64,000 nucleotides of DNA from Pseudomonadota bacterium (GCA_025351005.1 JANXWS010000017.1:56906-120905), one strand, 5' to 3'. Positions 8,031 to 17,266 are shown, numbered from the stretch's first letter. The notes: generated from the letters alone by a model not told the origin. Numbers and translations: made by a program.

Positions 8031-10718
8031 TCAGAACTTGTATCCGATCTGCAGCGTCAGGACGCGCGGCCGCAGCGGCACCACCTGCTTGATGAACTGC
8101 CCGGAGCTCGTGCCCACGCTTGCGGCGCTGTCGGTCAGGTTGTTGCCGACGATCTGCGCGGACCACGCATCCTTCGCCACCCCGATCGACGCGTCGTAGG
8201 TCGTGTAGCTCGGCAGCACGTACTGGAGCAGCGTGGTCGTGGGCACCTGCTGCGCCGGCGTGTCGCCCAGCGGGAAGCTCGCCGGCTGGTTCCGCATCGT
8301 GCCGACGTGGTTCGCGCCGACGCTCCAGAACGCCTTGTACTGGCCGGCCTCCCAGTCGTAACGGGCTCGGATGTTGAACTGCAGCGGCGGCGAGTACGCC
8401 GGCGACGTGCCGAGGACGCCGTAGGGATTGGTGTACGGCAGGTTCTTGACCTGGATGATGCACGAGCCCTGCGGCGTCGGGCTGGTCGTCGCCGGGTTGT
8501 TGACCTTCAAGCACGGTGCGTCCGTCTGCTCGGAACTGTTCCACGAACTCGATCCCTGCACGGTCAGGGCGTCAGTCACGCGCGCGACGAACTGCAGCTC
8601 CAGGCCCTTGACCCGGTAGGTCGGGCCGTTGACGTCGAAGGTCGTGTTGCCGAGGTGCACCGGGTCGAACAACGGCAACTGAACGTCCGTCCAGTCCATC
8701 TGGTAGACGGATGCGTTCAGCTGCAGCCGATGGTCCAGGAACTCGCTCTTGATGCCGATTTCCTTGTTCGTCAGGTTGTCGGACTGATAGCCAAACGGCT
8801 TCAGCAGCTGCTTCGAGGCCGAGGCCGTGGTATAGGGCGCCACTCCCGCCTGAAAGATCTTGCTGCCATCGGGACTCGTGTGCGTACGGTTGAAGCCGCC
8901 CGGCCGGAATCCCTCCGAGTAGGTCCCGTAGACCATGATGTCCGGCGTGATGTGCCCGGTCAGGTTGAAGCGCTTCTTGTTGCCGCTCTCGGTCTTGTTC
9001 AGGTTGATGCCGAAGCCGCAGTACGAGCAGTACGTCGAGTTCGGAACGTTCAGGACCGACGACGTCGCGCTGTAGTACTCCGAGCCGTGCTCGAACTCCT
9101 CGTACTTGTAGTGCCGTATCCCGGCGGTCGCCGTCAGCACCTTCGGCACGATGTCGAAGTCGACCGAGGCGAAGAACGCGGTCTGGTTGTAGCCGCGCTC
9201 GACGTCCTCGCCGAACGCCGTGTTCGTGTTGAGACGCTGGCTCGGGTCGGTCGCGTAGTAGCCGTGGATCGGCTCCATCACGTGTATGCAGTCCGGACCG
9301 CCGGCCAGGGCGACCGCATAGTTGGCCGGCGTGCACTGCGGAGGCGGCAGGTAGTTGAAGTTCATGATGTCGTCGATCACGAACTTCTCGTAGTAGCCGC
9401 CGACCAGGCCGCGGATGCGGTTCTCTTCGGGGGTACTGAAACGCAACTCGTGACTCTGGTGGGTGTTCTTGACGACGTCGCGCCATGATCCTACGGGCGC
9501 GTAGCAACTGGTCGGCTTGGTCGAGCGGACCCCGCCTTTCGGATGGCTGAAGTAGTAATAGGCCGCGTTCGCGCCCGTGCAGTCGTAGTACGAACCGTGC
9601 TTGGAGGTCAGGTAGTTCGAGTAGTCCGCCTGCTGGTCGATGTGGCGCACCATGTAGCTGCCGGCGTAGACGGCCTTGATGAAATCACCGAGCTTGCCGT
9701 TGACCGTCCAGGCCGTGCTCTCGTAGCGATCCTTGTCCCAGGCCGGCGAGAACGCGGCCGTCTGGAAGGCTCCCAGGGGGACTCCGACCGGGTTCGACAC
9801 GGACCGCGGCGAAATCGGCTCCTCGGCGAAGTATCCGTCCGCCTCGAAATTCTGGAAGTTCTGCTGCACGAGAACGTTCCAGTCGTCATTGACCTGCCAC
9901 AGCAGCGAGAACCGGGAGCCGGTGTAGGTCACCGTGTTCAGGTTGTTTCCTGCAAGGCCGAAATTGACGGCTTCCGGGCCGGCCGGCTGGATCACCCCGG
10001 CCGCCCAGGGCACCGCGACGGCCGGCGCCGAGATCGTCCCGGGCACGTTCGAGATGTAGCCGCCGCGGCGGTCTTCGAAAATCGACGCGCGGAACGCGAA
10101 CTTGTCGCCGAGCGGCAGGTTGATCGTCCCGTTGACGTTCGAGTTCGGGTCGCCGTGCGCGGTCGTGCCGTAGCCGACATTGGCGTTGCCTTCGGAGACC
10201 CCGAGCTTCGGCTTGTTCGTGATGTAACGGATCGCGCCCGCCTGCGAGCCGCCGCCGAACAGGGTTCCCTGCGGACCTTCCAGCACCTCGACGCGTTCCA
10301 TGTCGATCATGTAGACGTCGTTGTTGCGGGCCGGGAACTGCATCGACTGGTCGTCGAGGTAGAGCGCCACGTTGGGGAACGGCGCCGTTGTCGACTGCGA
10401 CTGGTTGCCGGAGCCGCCGGAACTGAGACCACGCATGAAAATGTTGCCGGTGCCCGGGCCGTTGCCGCTGAAGGTCACGTTCGGCGTGTACTTGATCAGG
10501 TCATTGAAGGTCGAAATGTTCAGTTGCTTCAGCTGGTCGCCGGTGACCGCCTGGATCGTGATCGGGACGTTTTGAATCGTCTCCGTCCGGCGCTGGGCCG
10601 TCACGACGATTTCCTCGATGCCGCCCGATGATGCGGTTTCGCCCGCGGCGTACGCGGCGCCGGCGTTCGCGCTCAGCGCCGTGACGATTGCGAAATACAA
10701 TTTTCTATTGGCCTTCAC
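8031..10718 (-). CDS. TonB-dependent outer-membrane receptor 1
   Basis: An 895-residue outer-membrane receptor. The start chosen is the GTG at 10718 because GGGGAGG lies 5 nt upstream and the first codons give a signal peptide ending near AAYAAGET. An upstream ATG at 10745 would add nine residues before it. A TonB box (EEIVVTAQRR, near residue 36) is followed by the plug, with NVPITIQAVTGDQL, NVTFSGNGPGTGNIFMRG and VEVLEGPQGTLFGGGSQAGA. The last strand ends in GYKF, as for barrels inserted by BAM. It imports a large or scarce solute using the proton-motive force through TonB/ExbBD. The ligand cannot be read; this family (SusC-less, Caulobacter/Steroidobacter style) takes up sugars, steroids, siderophores and other compounds. 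Its own promoter region lies at 10719-11521 and its terminator at 7950-7979. Confidence 0.92.
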   Translation of the reverse strand: MKANRKLYFAIVTALSANAGAAYAAGETASSGGIEEIVVTAQRRTETIQNVPITIQAVTGDQLKQLNISTFNDLIKYTPNVTFSGNGPGTGNIFMRGLSSGGSGNQSQSTTAPFPNVALYLDDQSMQFPARNNDVYMIDMERVEVLEGPQGTLFGGGSQAGAIRYITNKPKLGVSEGNANVGYGTTAHGDPNSNVNGTINLPLGDKFAFRASIFEDRRGGYISNVPGTISAPAVAVPWAAGVIQPAGPEAVNFGLAGNNLNTVTYTGSRFSLLWQVNDDWNVLVQQNFQNFEADGYFAEEPISPRSVSNPVGVPLGAFQTAAFSPAWDKDRYESTAWTVNGKLGDFIKAVYAGSYMVRHIDQQADYSNYLTSKHGSYYDCTGANAAYYYFSHPKGGVRSTKPTSCYAPVGSWRDVVKNTHQSHELRFSTPEENRIRGLVGGYYEKFVIDDIMNFNYLPPPQCTPANYAVALAGGPDCIHVMEPIHGYYATDPSQRLNTNTAFGEDVERGYNQTAFFASVDFDIVPKVLTATAGIRHYKYEEFEHGSEYYSATSSVLNVPNSTYCSYCGFGINLNKTESGNKKRFNLTGHITPDIMVYGTYSEGFRPGGFNRTHTSPDGSKIFQAGVAPYTTASASKQLLKPFGYQSDNLTNKEIGIKSEFLDHRLQLNASVYQMDWTDVQLPLFDPVHLGNTTFDVNGPTYRVKGLELQFVARVTDALTVQGSSSWNSSEQTDAPCLKVNNPATTSPTPQGSCIIQVKNLPYTNPYGVLGTSPAYSPPLQFNIRARYDWEAGQYKAFWSVGANHVGTMRNQPASFPLGDTPAQQVPTTTLLQYVLPSYTTYDASIGVAKDAWSAQIVGNNLTDSAASVGTSSGQFIKQVVPLRPRVLTLQIGYKF

Positions 10719-11521
10719 GAGTGCCTCCCCAGGCAATGGTTGCATCTAAAAAGCAACAGGGTCGATGCGCGCGTCGAGCCGCGGTCTATCGACCAGTTTT
10801 AAGAATTAGTCCCCTGTCCCGGCATACTTGACCAGTGCAAGTGTGTTTGCAAGCACTGCGGATCGCCCCGGTCCCGAATGTATCATTTCTGCAACTCTGC
10901 CGGGCTCCGGAGCAAATCCTACCAAACCCAGCGTTGCATTTTGGTGACGTCTCGCCGGTTCGTGTGCGCGCTGACAATGCTTATGAGCACACTGCCGATG
11001 GCGGGTCTTTGCACACGGCCACGCTCAGCACGGTCCACGCCGCATCTGGACGGACGCCCACCTGTCCCCTGCTGAAGCGTTCCACAGATGAGCGACAGGT
11101 CCAAGCCGAGAATTTGCATCGCGGCCATCTAAAAAAGATATCGCCGGCCATTCCTGACCAAAGACCGGCGCGGTCTAGACTCTCGATGCCGCATTGCAGC
11201 AGACGTCTTACGACGGTGATCTGCGAGCCACCGCGCCGCGCCGTGCAGCGGAAAACCGTGCCGAGGACATCAGTCCCCGGCCGGCTCGGTTGGATCGCGC
11301 GCCGGACGCGGCCCTTGGCCGCGGCGCCGCATGGCGGACCCGGCACCGGCGGTCCGTGGCATATTGCCGCGGTTGGCACCGGATCCCCCTGCACGGGCTG
11401 GAGGCGTGCGGCCCTGCCCAAGGGCCACGACCAGTTCGCCTGCACCGCAGGACGGCGCTCCCCGCGTCCGAGCGCGGCGGACCGGCGCCTCGGGATCCGA
11501 CCGGACACTGGAGCATTGCTA
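10719..11521. promoter_or_regulatory. 803-nt divergent control region without a supported gene
   Basis: This gap lies between the divergent TonB receptor 1 and MttB paralogue 2. Open frames run through it, but they have no family pattern and I do not call a gene. Structure seen: a GTTGC/GCAAC hairpin (about 10738-10758) in the receptor leader; an inverted repeat TGCAA-N6-TTGCA at 10836-10851 with an offset CAGTGC/GCACTG pair (10833-10838, 10853-10858); and a CGCCGG/CCGGCG inverted repeat near 11140-11175. On the minus strand TTGCAA is followed 17 nt later by AAGTAT, a weak sigma-70 candidate for the receptor. None of these sites is established. Confidence 0.4.
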
Positions 11522-13126
11522 GTGAGCGAGTGTGAGACGAAGGGCCGTCGTTCGGGGCGCGATGCGCGGCGCGCGCTCCGCGCCGGGCCGCTCCCCGACC
11601 ACCTGCGCCCGGTCAAGCCGGGGCTCGAGAGCGGCCGCTATCGCCCGCTCTCGGACGCCGACGTGCAGGAGATCCATCGCATGGCACTGCGGCTGCTCGC
11701 CGAGGTCGGGCTCGCCGACGCGCCGCCGTCGGGTTCGGAGATTCTGACCGGCGCCGGCTGCACGGTCAGCGACCACGGCCGGCTGCTGTTCCCGCGCTCG
11801 CTCGTCGAGGACACGCTCGCGAAGGCCGCGCGGCATTTTCCGCTGCACGGCCAGGATCCCCGATTCGACATGCAGCCGTGGGGCAAGAAGGTCTATTTCG
11901 GCACCGCCGGCGCCGCCGTCAACATCGTCGATGCCGCCGGCCACTACCGCGAGTCGAAGATCCAGGATCTCTACGACATCGGCCGCATCGTCGACACGCT
12001 CGATCACGTGCACTTCTTCCAGCGTGCGGTCGTGCCGCGGGACCTCCCCGACCCCTTCGAGATGGATTTCAATACCTGCTACGCGTCGGTCTCGAGCACG
12101 GCCAAGCACGTGGGCTCGAGCTGGGTGCAGCCCGAGCACCTGCAGGCCTCGCTCGAGATGCTGCATGTCATCGCGGGCGGCGAGGACAAGTGGCGCGAGC
12201 GCCCGTTCGTCAGCCAGTCCAACTGCTTCGTGGTTCCGCCGATGAAGTTCGCGACCGACGCCTGCCGTTGCCTCGAGCTCGCGGTGCGGGGCGGCATGCC
12301 CGTGCTGCTGTTGTCGGCGGGCCAGGCGGGCGCGACGGCGCCGGCCGCGCTCGCGGGCGCGCTCGCGCAGGAGGTGGCGGAAGTGCTCGCCGGTCTCGTC
12401 TACGTCAACGCGATCCGACCCGGACATCCGGCGATATTCGGCACCTGGTGCTTCGTCTCGGACCTGCGCACCGGCGCGATGTCCGGCGGCAGCCCGGAGC
12501 AGGCGCTCCTGTCCTCGGCGGCCGGGCAGATGGCCCACTTCTACGACCTGACCGGCGGCACGGCGTCCGGCATGACGGATTCGAAGATCGCCGACGGCCA
12601 GGCTGGTGCCGAGAAGGCGCTCAACCATGCGCTGGTCGGCAACGCCGGTGCCAACCTGATCTACGAGTCCGCCGGCATGCACGCGAGCCTGCTGGGCTTC
12701 TCGCTCGAGAGCCTGGTGATCGACAACGACATCATCGGCATGGCGCAGCGGACCATCCGCGGCATCGAGGTCACCGAGGAGCGGCTCTCCTTCGAGACGA
12801 TCCGGGACGTGTGCCTGAACGGCCCCGGGCACTACCTCGGCTCGGACCAGACCCTCGCGCTGATGCAGACGGAGTACATCTACCCGGCGGTCGGCGACCG
12901 GCGCAGCCCCAACGAGTGGGCCGAGCAGGGCTCGCACGACGTCGTCGACCGCGCTGCCGGCAAGGTGCGCGACATATTGGCGTCGCACTTCCCGGAGCAC
13001 GTTCCAGAGGCCGTCGACGCGGCGATACGGGAGCGCTTCCCGGTCCGGTTGCCGCGCGCGGGCATGCGCCCGGGCGGCGACGGTCCGGCGCCCAAGGTCG
13101 TCGGCATCGAGGGCAAGCGGGGCTGA
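11522..13126 (+). CDS. MttB-superfamily methyltransferase, divergent branch (paralogue 2)
   Basis: A 534-residue MttB-superfamily protein. The frame is open far upstream, but the family part begins with HLRPVKPGLESGRYRPLSD. The GTG at 11522 (VSECETKG) is the likeliest start, without a strong ribosome site. Family hallmarks are VQEIHRMALRLLAEVGLADA, GTAGAAVNIVDAAGHYRES, DLYDIGRIVDTLDHVHFFQR, QAGATAPAALAGALAQEVAE and ESAGMHASLLGFSLESLVIDN. No in-frame TAG is present, so this is a non-pyrrolysine member. It differs most from the other three: it lacks the HARNP block and has a glycine- and proline-rich C-terminus. It should demethylate an amine onto a corrinoid protein; the substrate is unknown. 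Its end is 19 nt from the end of convergent paralogue 3. Confidence 0.85.
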   Translation: MSECETKGRRSGRDARRALRAGPLPDHLRPVKPGLESGRYRPLSDADVQEIHRMALRLLAEVGLADAPPSGSEILTGAGCTVSDHGRLLFPRSLVEDTLAKAARHFPLHGQDPRFDMQPWGKKVYFGTAGAAVNIVDAAGHYRESKIQDLYDIGRIVDTLDHVHFFQRAVVPRDLPDPFEMDFNTCYASVSSTAKHVGSSWVQPEHLQASLEMLHVIAGGEDKWRERPFVSQSNCFVVPPMKFATDACRCLELAVRGGMPVLLLSAGQAGATAPAALAGALAQEVAEVLAGLVYVNAIRPGHPAIFGTWCFVSDLRTGAMSGGSPEQALLSSAAGQMAHFYDLTGGTASGMTDSKIADGQAGAEKALNHALVGNAGANLIYESAGMHASLLGFSLESLVIDNDIIGMAQRTIRGIEVTEERLSFETIRDVCLNGPGHYLGSDQTLALMQTEYIYPAVGDRRSPNEWAEQGSHDVVDRAAGKVRDILASHFPEHVPEAVDAAIRERFPVRLPRAGMRPGGDGPAPKVVGIEGKRG

Positions 13127-13145
13127 CCGAGGCGGCCGCCGGCGT

Positions 13146-14696
13146 TCAGCCGATGCCGTCCGGCATCCCGCGCTTCCGCTCCTCGATGTAAGCGCGCAGT
13201 TCCTCGTCCGTGGCGAGGTCGAGCGGCGGCGCCTCGTAGGACTCGAGCATCGCCTTCCAGCGCTGATGGGCGCGGGCGCGCTGGTCGTGCCCGCCCTCGG
13301 CGCTCCACTGCTCGTAGGAGTTGTTGTCGGCAAGCTCGAAGTCGTAGAACGCCGTCTGGTAGTTCGCCATCGTGTGCGCCGACCCCAGGTAGTGCTTGCC
13401 GGGGCCGACCTCCCGGAACGCTTCGAGCGCGAAACCGTTCTCGTCGAGGCACAGGCCCCGCGCGAGCGTGTGCAGTGCGCCCAGCTGGTCGACGTCCATG
13501 ACGAATTTCTCGTAGGACATCGCGAGCCCCGCCTCGAGCCAGCCGGCCGCGTGGAGCACGAAGTTGGCGCCTCCCAGGAACGCGGGCCACAGGGAGTTGG
13601 CGCTCTCCGAGGCCGCCTGGGCGTCCGCGACTTTGGAGGCGCACAGGTTGCCGCCGCAGCGCAGCGGCACGCCGAGCCGGCGCGCGAGCTGGCCAATCGC
13701 GAAATAGGCGAGCGCGGGCTCCGGCGTGCCGAAGGTCGGTGCGCCGGTCCTGAGGGACATCGACGAGAGGAAGTTGCCGAGGATCACGGGCGAGCCGCGC
13801 CGCTCGAGCTGGCCGAGCGCGACGCAGAACATGGCCTCGGCGAAGCACTGTGCGAGCGCGCCGGCCGTCGTCACCGGTCCCATCGCACCGCCGAGGATGA
13901 ATGGTACGCACACCGGCGCCTGGTTCGCGGCCGCGTAGGTGCGGATCACGCGGCTCGCCTCGCCGTCGAGCACCAGCGGCGAGTTGACGTTGACGTTGCC
14001 GAGGATCACGCAGTGGTCGTCGACGAATCCGGCGCCGAACAGCACGCGGCATAGCTGGATGGAGTCCGCCGCCCGCGCGGCGGTGGTGACCGAGCCCATG
14101 AAGGGCTTGTCGGAGTAGCGCATGTGCGCGTACACCATGTCGAAGTGGCGCTTGTTGACCGGCACGTCGACGGGCTCGCAGACGGTGCCGCCGGAGTGAT
14201 GCAGCCACGGCGACAGGTAGGCGAGCTTGACGAAATTATGGAAGTCCGCGAGCGTGCCGTAGCGGCGGCCGCGCTCGAGATCGGACACGAAGGGCGGGCC
14301 GTAGGCCGGGGCGAACACGGTGTGCCGGCCGCCGATCCGCACGTTGCGCGCCGGGTTCCGCGCGTGCTGCGTGAACTCCGCCGGCGCCGTGCGGGCGAGC
14401 TCGCGCGCGAGGCCCGCCGGCACGTGCACCCGGCAGCCGTCCTCGATGCGCGCGCCCGCATCGCGCCAGCGACCGATCGCGACGTCGTCGCCGCGGATCT
14501 CGAGTCCGATCTCCTCGAGCAGCTGGTCGGCGTGGCGCTCGATCGACTGCAGTCCGGCCTCGTCGAGCAGCTCGTAGGGCGGGATCTGCCGCGTCAGGTA
14601 AGCGGGCGCCGTGGGTCGCAGCGCCCGCTGGCTGCGGCGCGCGTCTCGACCGCTCGGACGGGCGCGGCGCGGTGCGGTCGGTGAATCATCGGACAT
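13146..14696 (-). CDS. MttB-superfamily methyltransferase, non-pyrrolysine (paralogue 3)
   Basis: A 516-residue amine:corrinoid methyltransferase of COG5598. It shares long blocks with paralogue 4 at 43.7 kb: QHARNPARNVRIGGRHTVFA, DFHNFVKLAYLSPWLHHSGG, EPVDVPVNKRHFDMVY, SDKPFMGSVTT, GAPTFGTPEPALAYF, GNLCASKVADAQAASESAN and EVGPGKHYLGSAHT. The two are therefore close paralogues, probably with related substrates such as betaines. The N-terminal 30 residues are basic and low in structure (PRRARPSGRDARRSQR). No TAG interrupts the frame. The gene is on the same strand as the oxidoreductase and toxin genes upstream, 28 nt after the oxidoreductase stop, so co-transcription with the oxidoreductase is likely. 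Confidence 0.9.
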   Translation of the reverse strand: MSDDSPTAPRRARPSGRDARRSQRALRPTAPAYLTRQIPPYELLDEAGLQSIERHADQLLEEIGLEIRGDDVAIGRWRDAGARIEDGCRVHVPAGLARELARTAPAEFTQHARNPARNVRIGGRHTVFAPAYGPPFVSDLERGRRYGTLADFHNFVKLAYLSPWLHHSGGTVCEPVDVPVNKRHFDMVYAHMRYSDKPFMGSVTTAARAADSIQLCRVLFGAGFVDDHCVILGNVNVNSPLVLDGEASRVIRTYAAANQAPVCVPFILGGAMGPVTTAGALAQCFAEAMFCVALGQLERRGSPVILGNFLSSMSLRTGAPTFGTPEPALAYFAIGQLARRLGVPLRCGGNLCASKVADAQAASESANSLWPAFLGGANFVLHAAGWLEAGLAMSYEKFVMDVDQLGALHTLARGLCLDENGFALEAFREVGPGKHYLGSAHTMANYQTAFYDFELADNNSYEQWSAEGGHDQRARAHQRWKAMLESYEAPPLDLATDEELRAYIEERKRGMPDGIG

Positions 14697-14724
14697 GGCC
14701 GCGGTTCCGGGTACGGCGGCGGGC

Positions 14725-15774
14725 TCAGGGAACGAGCACGATCTTGCCGACGTGGCGCTTGGAGAGGAACTCCTGCTGGGCCGCGACGATGTCCCGCAGC
14801 GGGTAGATCGCCGCGACCAGCGGCCGGATCTCGGCGCGCTCGATGTAGCCCACGAGGTTGCCGAATACTTCGGGCTCCTGGATCGTGCAGCCGATCAGCC
14901 GCAGGTCCTTCAGGTACAGGGTCCGCAGGTCGAGCTCGACCAGCGGTCCCGCGATCGCACCCGCCACCGCGTAGCGACCGTCGCGGCGAAGCACCTCGAG
15001 CAGAGCCGGGAAGCCGGCGCCGCCGACCACGTCGATGACCGCGTCGACCGACTCACGACCGAGTTCGCCGACTAGGTCGGCGTCGCGCGGCAGGACACGG
15101 CGTGCACCGAGCGACAGGATCAAGGCGGCCTTGGCCGCGCCCGCGAGCGCGATGACCGAGGCGCCGCGGCGCCGCGCCAGCTGCACGGCCGCCGAGCCGA
15201 CGCCTCCGGAGGCGCCGGTGACCAGCACCGTTTCGCCCTCGCCGACCTCGGCGCGCGTCAGCATGTTCTCGGCCGTCGAGTAGGAGCACGGGAAGGACGC
15301 CAGCTCGACGTCCGTCAGGTCGCTCACCACCACGCGGGCATTGCCGGCCGGCACGCGGGTGTACTCGGCGAAGGCGCCGTCGCACTCGGAGGCGAAGTAG
15401 CCGGGCGGACCGCGATCGGGTCGCAGCACAGGGTCGACGAGGACCCGCTCGCCGATGCGTGCCCTGTCGACGCCGGCACCGACCTCGACGATGTGGCCGC
15501 AGGCGTCAGTCCCCTGAATCCGCGGGAAGGCAAGCGTCGCGCCGGTCCAGGCGCCATCGCCGACGTCGGCAGCGGCGCTAGCTCCGGCGCCGAGCGACTT
15601 CGAGTACCAGCCGATGCGCGTGTTGACGTCGGTGTTGTTGACCGCCGCGGCGCCAATCTCGATCAGCACCTCGCCCGGCCCCGGCACCGGTACCGCGACG
15701 TCCTCGCGGTATTCGAGCTGCTCGACGCCGCCGTGGCCCTTGAGCAGGATGGCCTTCATCGTTGCGGGCATCAT
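14725..15774 (-). CDS. Zinc-independent MDR-family oxidoreductase (quinone reductase-like)
   Basis: A 349-residue medium-chain dehydrogenase/reductase. The catalytic-domain start MKAILLKGHGGVEQLEYRED, GEVLIEIGAAAVNNTDVNTR and IQGTDACGHIVEVG is typical of NADPH:quinone oxidoreductase-like members. The Rossmann part has VLVTGASGGVGSAAVQLARR as its nucleotide loop. The Cys/His set of zinc alcohol dehydrogenases is not evident. The substrate is unknown; it may reduce an enal or quinone. The open frame runs to 16533, but the family begins at the ATG at 15774 (MMPATMKAIL), with MKAIL at 15759 as the alternative. It sits 41 nt after vapC and 28 nt before MttB paralogue 3. Confidence 0.78.
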   Translation of the reverse strand: MMPATMKAILLKGHGGVEQLEYREDVAVPVPGPGEVLIEIGAAAVNNTDVNTRIGWYSKSLGAGASAAADVGDGAWTGATLAFPRIQGTDACGHIVEVGAGVDRARIGERVLVDPVLRPDRGPPGYFASECDGAFAEYTRVPAGNARVVVSDLTDVELASFPCSYSTAENMLTRAEVGEGETVLVTGASGGVGSAAVQLARRRGASVIALAGAAKAALILSLGARRVLPRDADLVGELGRESVDAVIDVVGGAGFPALLEVLRRDGRYAVAGAIAGPLVELDLRTLYLKDLRLIGCTIQEPEVFGNLVGYIERAEIRPLVAAIYPLRDIVAAQQEFLSKRHVGKIVLVP

Positions 15775-15815
15775 CAGCAGCGGCTCGACGTGGCGGCGGT
15801 CCATGCGACGGCCGC

Positions 15816-16193
15816 TCAGACCAGCATGACCACGTCGCTGTACCGCCGCAGCGCGGCGTCGGCCGTCAACAGCCGCAACGGCTCGGCGATCGCCTGTGCG
15901 ACCAGCAGCCGGTCGAACGGGTCGGCATGGAGACGCGGCAGCATGGCGACACCGGCCGCGTGCGCCGCGCGGACCGGGAGTGCAGCGAAGCCACTCGCGT
16001 CGATGGCCTCTACCAGTGCGGTGGGGTCTACCTCGATCGCTCCAAGCCGTGCCTTGATCGCCACCTCCCAGATCGACGCCGCCGACACGTACACCTCCTC
16101 CGCCGCGTCGATCACCCGGCGGGTCGACGCCGTCAGTGAAGGGCTGCCGGTGACCGCCCAGAGGAAGATGCGCGTGTCGAGCAGCAGGCGCAT
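15816..16193 (-). CDS. vapC: VapC-type PIN-domain ribonuclease toxin
   Basis: A 125-residue PIN domain. The acidic active-site positions are visible as D6 (LLLDT), E43 (SIWEVAIK), D94 (HADPFDRLLVAQA) and D112 (LTADAAL). These coordinate Mg2+ in RNA-cleaving VapC toxins. The HADPFDRLL segment is the common form of the third motif. Residue 8 is Arg where many relatives have His, which does not touch the metal site. Its ATG shares one base with the stop of the antitoxin gene (TGATG at 16191-16195), the usual toxin-antitoxin coupling. Confidence 0.88.
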   Translation of the reverse strand: MRLLLDTRIFLWAVTGSPSLTASTRRVIDAAEEVYVSAASIWEVAIKARLGAIEVDPTALVEAIDASGFAALPVRAAHAAGVAMLPRLHADPFDRLLVAQAIAEPLRLLTADAALRRYSDVVMLV

Positions 16194-16429
16194 CAGGGCC
16201 GCTCGAAGCGCCCGAGCAGCTCGCCGGGCAGCGGCGCGTCGAAGTCCGCGGGCACGGTGAACCGGCCCTCGAGCACGCCGAAACGGATGACGCGTTTACG
16301 GTCTTCGAGACGTGTAATGCGCACGAGCGGCTTGCCATTGCGGCTGACGACGACATCCTCGCCCGCCGCCGCCTTGTCGACCAGCTGGGAAAGGCGGGTC
16401 TTCGCGTCGTAGATATTGACGGGATCCAT
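16193..16429 (-). CDS. vapB: Phd/YefM-family antitoxin (VapB partner)
   Basis: A 78-residue antitoxin. The start used is the ATG at 16429 (MDPVNIYDAKTRLSQLVDKA), with GGAA 8 nt upstream; the frame also has an ATG at 16483, but the extra 18 residues do not fit the family. The N-terminal half is a Phd-type DNA-binding fold (NIYDAKTRLSQLV, GEDVVVSRNGKPLVRI). The acidic, proline-containing tail (PADFDAPLPGELLGRF) should neutralise the toxin. The region upstream has a direct repeat AGTCT-AGTCT (16455-16464), a possible autoregulation site. Confidence 0.85.
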   Translation of the reverse strand: MDPVNIYDAKTRLSQLVDKAAAGEDVVVSRNGKPLVRITRLEDRKRVIRFGVLEGRFTVPADFDAPLPGELLGRFERP

Positions 16430-16504
16430 CGGCGAGTTCCGCAGAGATTGACCAAGTCTAGTCTGATCTGAATTAAACCACAATTCCGAGTCCTGGCGCC
16501 TGAA

Positions 16505-16529
16505 ATGAAAATTCTATATACTTTTTCAT
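16505..16529. promoter_or_regulatory. 25-bp inverted repeat over the XRE regulator promoter
   Basis: ATGAAAA (16505-16511) and TTTTCAT (16523-16529) are perfect inverted arms separated by 11 nt. The spacer holds a TATATACT core whose TATACT (16517-16522) resembles a sigma-70 -10 element. The right arm includes the start codon of the regulator, so a bound protein would block initiation of transcription. Autoregulation by the XRE protein is the simplest reading, but unproven. Confidence 0.5.
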
Positions 16530-17235
16530 GCAAGTGAATTTATATGCCAGCTCATACGTGGACACACCCAGCAGCGAGTCAGCAGCGGCCGGCTTATTAG
16601 CGGCCCGAGCCGCACCCGACCGGGGCGGCACGGCGATACCTGTCCTTGCCGATCCCGCCGCGGGCGCGGTGGCAGCTGCAAGCCCGCTTGGTCGCCAGAT
16701 CCGCGAGCTGCGGGAGGCGCGCGGCCTACGCCTCGCCGGGCTCGCCGCCGCCATCGACAAGTCGATCGGCTACGTCAGCCAGATCGAGCGCGGCCGTTCC
16801 GAGATCTCGATCTCGACGCTGACGAAGATCAGCGATGCGCTCGGGGTTCAGATCAGCTGGTTTTTCCAGGGCTACGATCCGGCGGCGCCGGCCGAGCACG
16901 GCTACGTCGTGCGCCGCGAGAACCGCCGCCCGCTCAAGTTTCCCGGCACCGGCATCGAGGAGGAACTGCTGTCGCCGACGCTGAGCGGCGAGGCGGAGCT
17001 CATTCTGAGCCGCTTCGCACCAGGCGCCCGCAGCGGCGACCAGCAGGTGTCGCGGGAGGCCGAGCAATCCGGCTACGTCATCGCCGGCATCCTCGAACTC
17101 GACGTTGGGACGCGACGCTTCCAGCTGCGCGCCGGCGACAGCTTCCGCATCGGCCGCGGCGAACCGTTCACGGCGCGCAATCCGGGCAGCGAGATCTCCG
17201 TCTCGCTGTGGGTCATCGCGCCGCCGAAGTACTGA
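16528..17235 (+). CDS. XRE-family transcriptional regulator with C-terminal cupin
   Basis: A 235-residue regulator. An unusual Ala-rich N-terminal extension (residues 1-53) precedes the XRE helix-turn-helix (about 54-113: LGRQIRELREARGLRLAGLA, GYVSQIERGRSEISISTL, WFF). A cupin sensor follows (about 150-232: EAEQSGYVIAGILELDVG, LRAGDSFRIGRGEPFTARNP). This HTH-cupin layout is that of PuuR-like regulators of amine and amino acid catabolism. If the ATG at 16528 is correct, it lies where transcription from TATACT would begin, giving a leaderless mRNA; no ribosome site precedes it. A later GTG start is possible because the extension is not part of the fold. The gene is 31 nt before two flavoprotein genes, which it probably controls. 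Confidence 0.85.
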   Translation: MQVNLYASSYVDTPSSESAAAGLLAARAAPDRGGTAIPVLADPAAGAVAAASPLGRQIRELREARGLRLAGLAAAIDKSIGYVSQIERGRSEISISTLTKISDALGVQISWFFQGYDPAAPAEHGYVVRRENRRPLKFPGTGIEEELLSPTLSGEAELILSRFAPGARSGDQQVSREAEQSGYVIAGILELDVGTRRFQLRAGDSFRIGRGEPFTARNPGSEISVSLWVIAPPKY

Positions 17236-17266
17236 GCGAGGGCTCCGCAACCGAGGACATGCCCCG

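Noticed and set aside
10835..11521. N-terminal extension of MttB paralogue 2 (about 229 codons)
   Set aside because: No similarity to any domain I know and basic low-complexity composition; the family fold begins after 11522. Kept as a control region instead.
11519..13696. Long minus-strand open frame (725 codons) opposite the MttB genes
   Set aside because: It runs antisense to MttB paralogue 2 and out of frame through paralogue 3, with Arg/Ala-rich composition and no family pattern; it is a shadow of GC-rich coding DNA.
15816..16429. VapBC as sign of a mobile element
   Set aside because: No transposase, integrase, att-like repeats or base-composition change around it.
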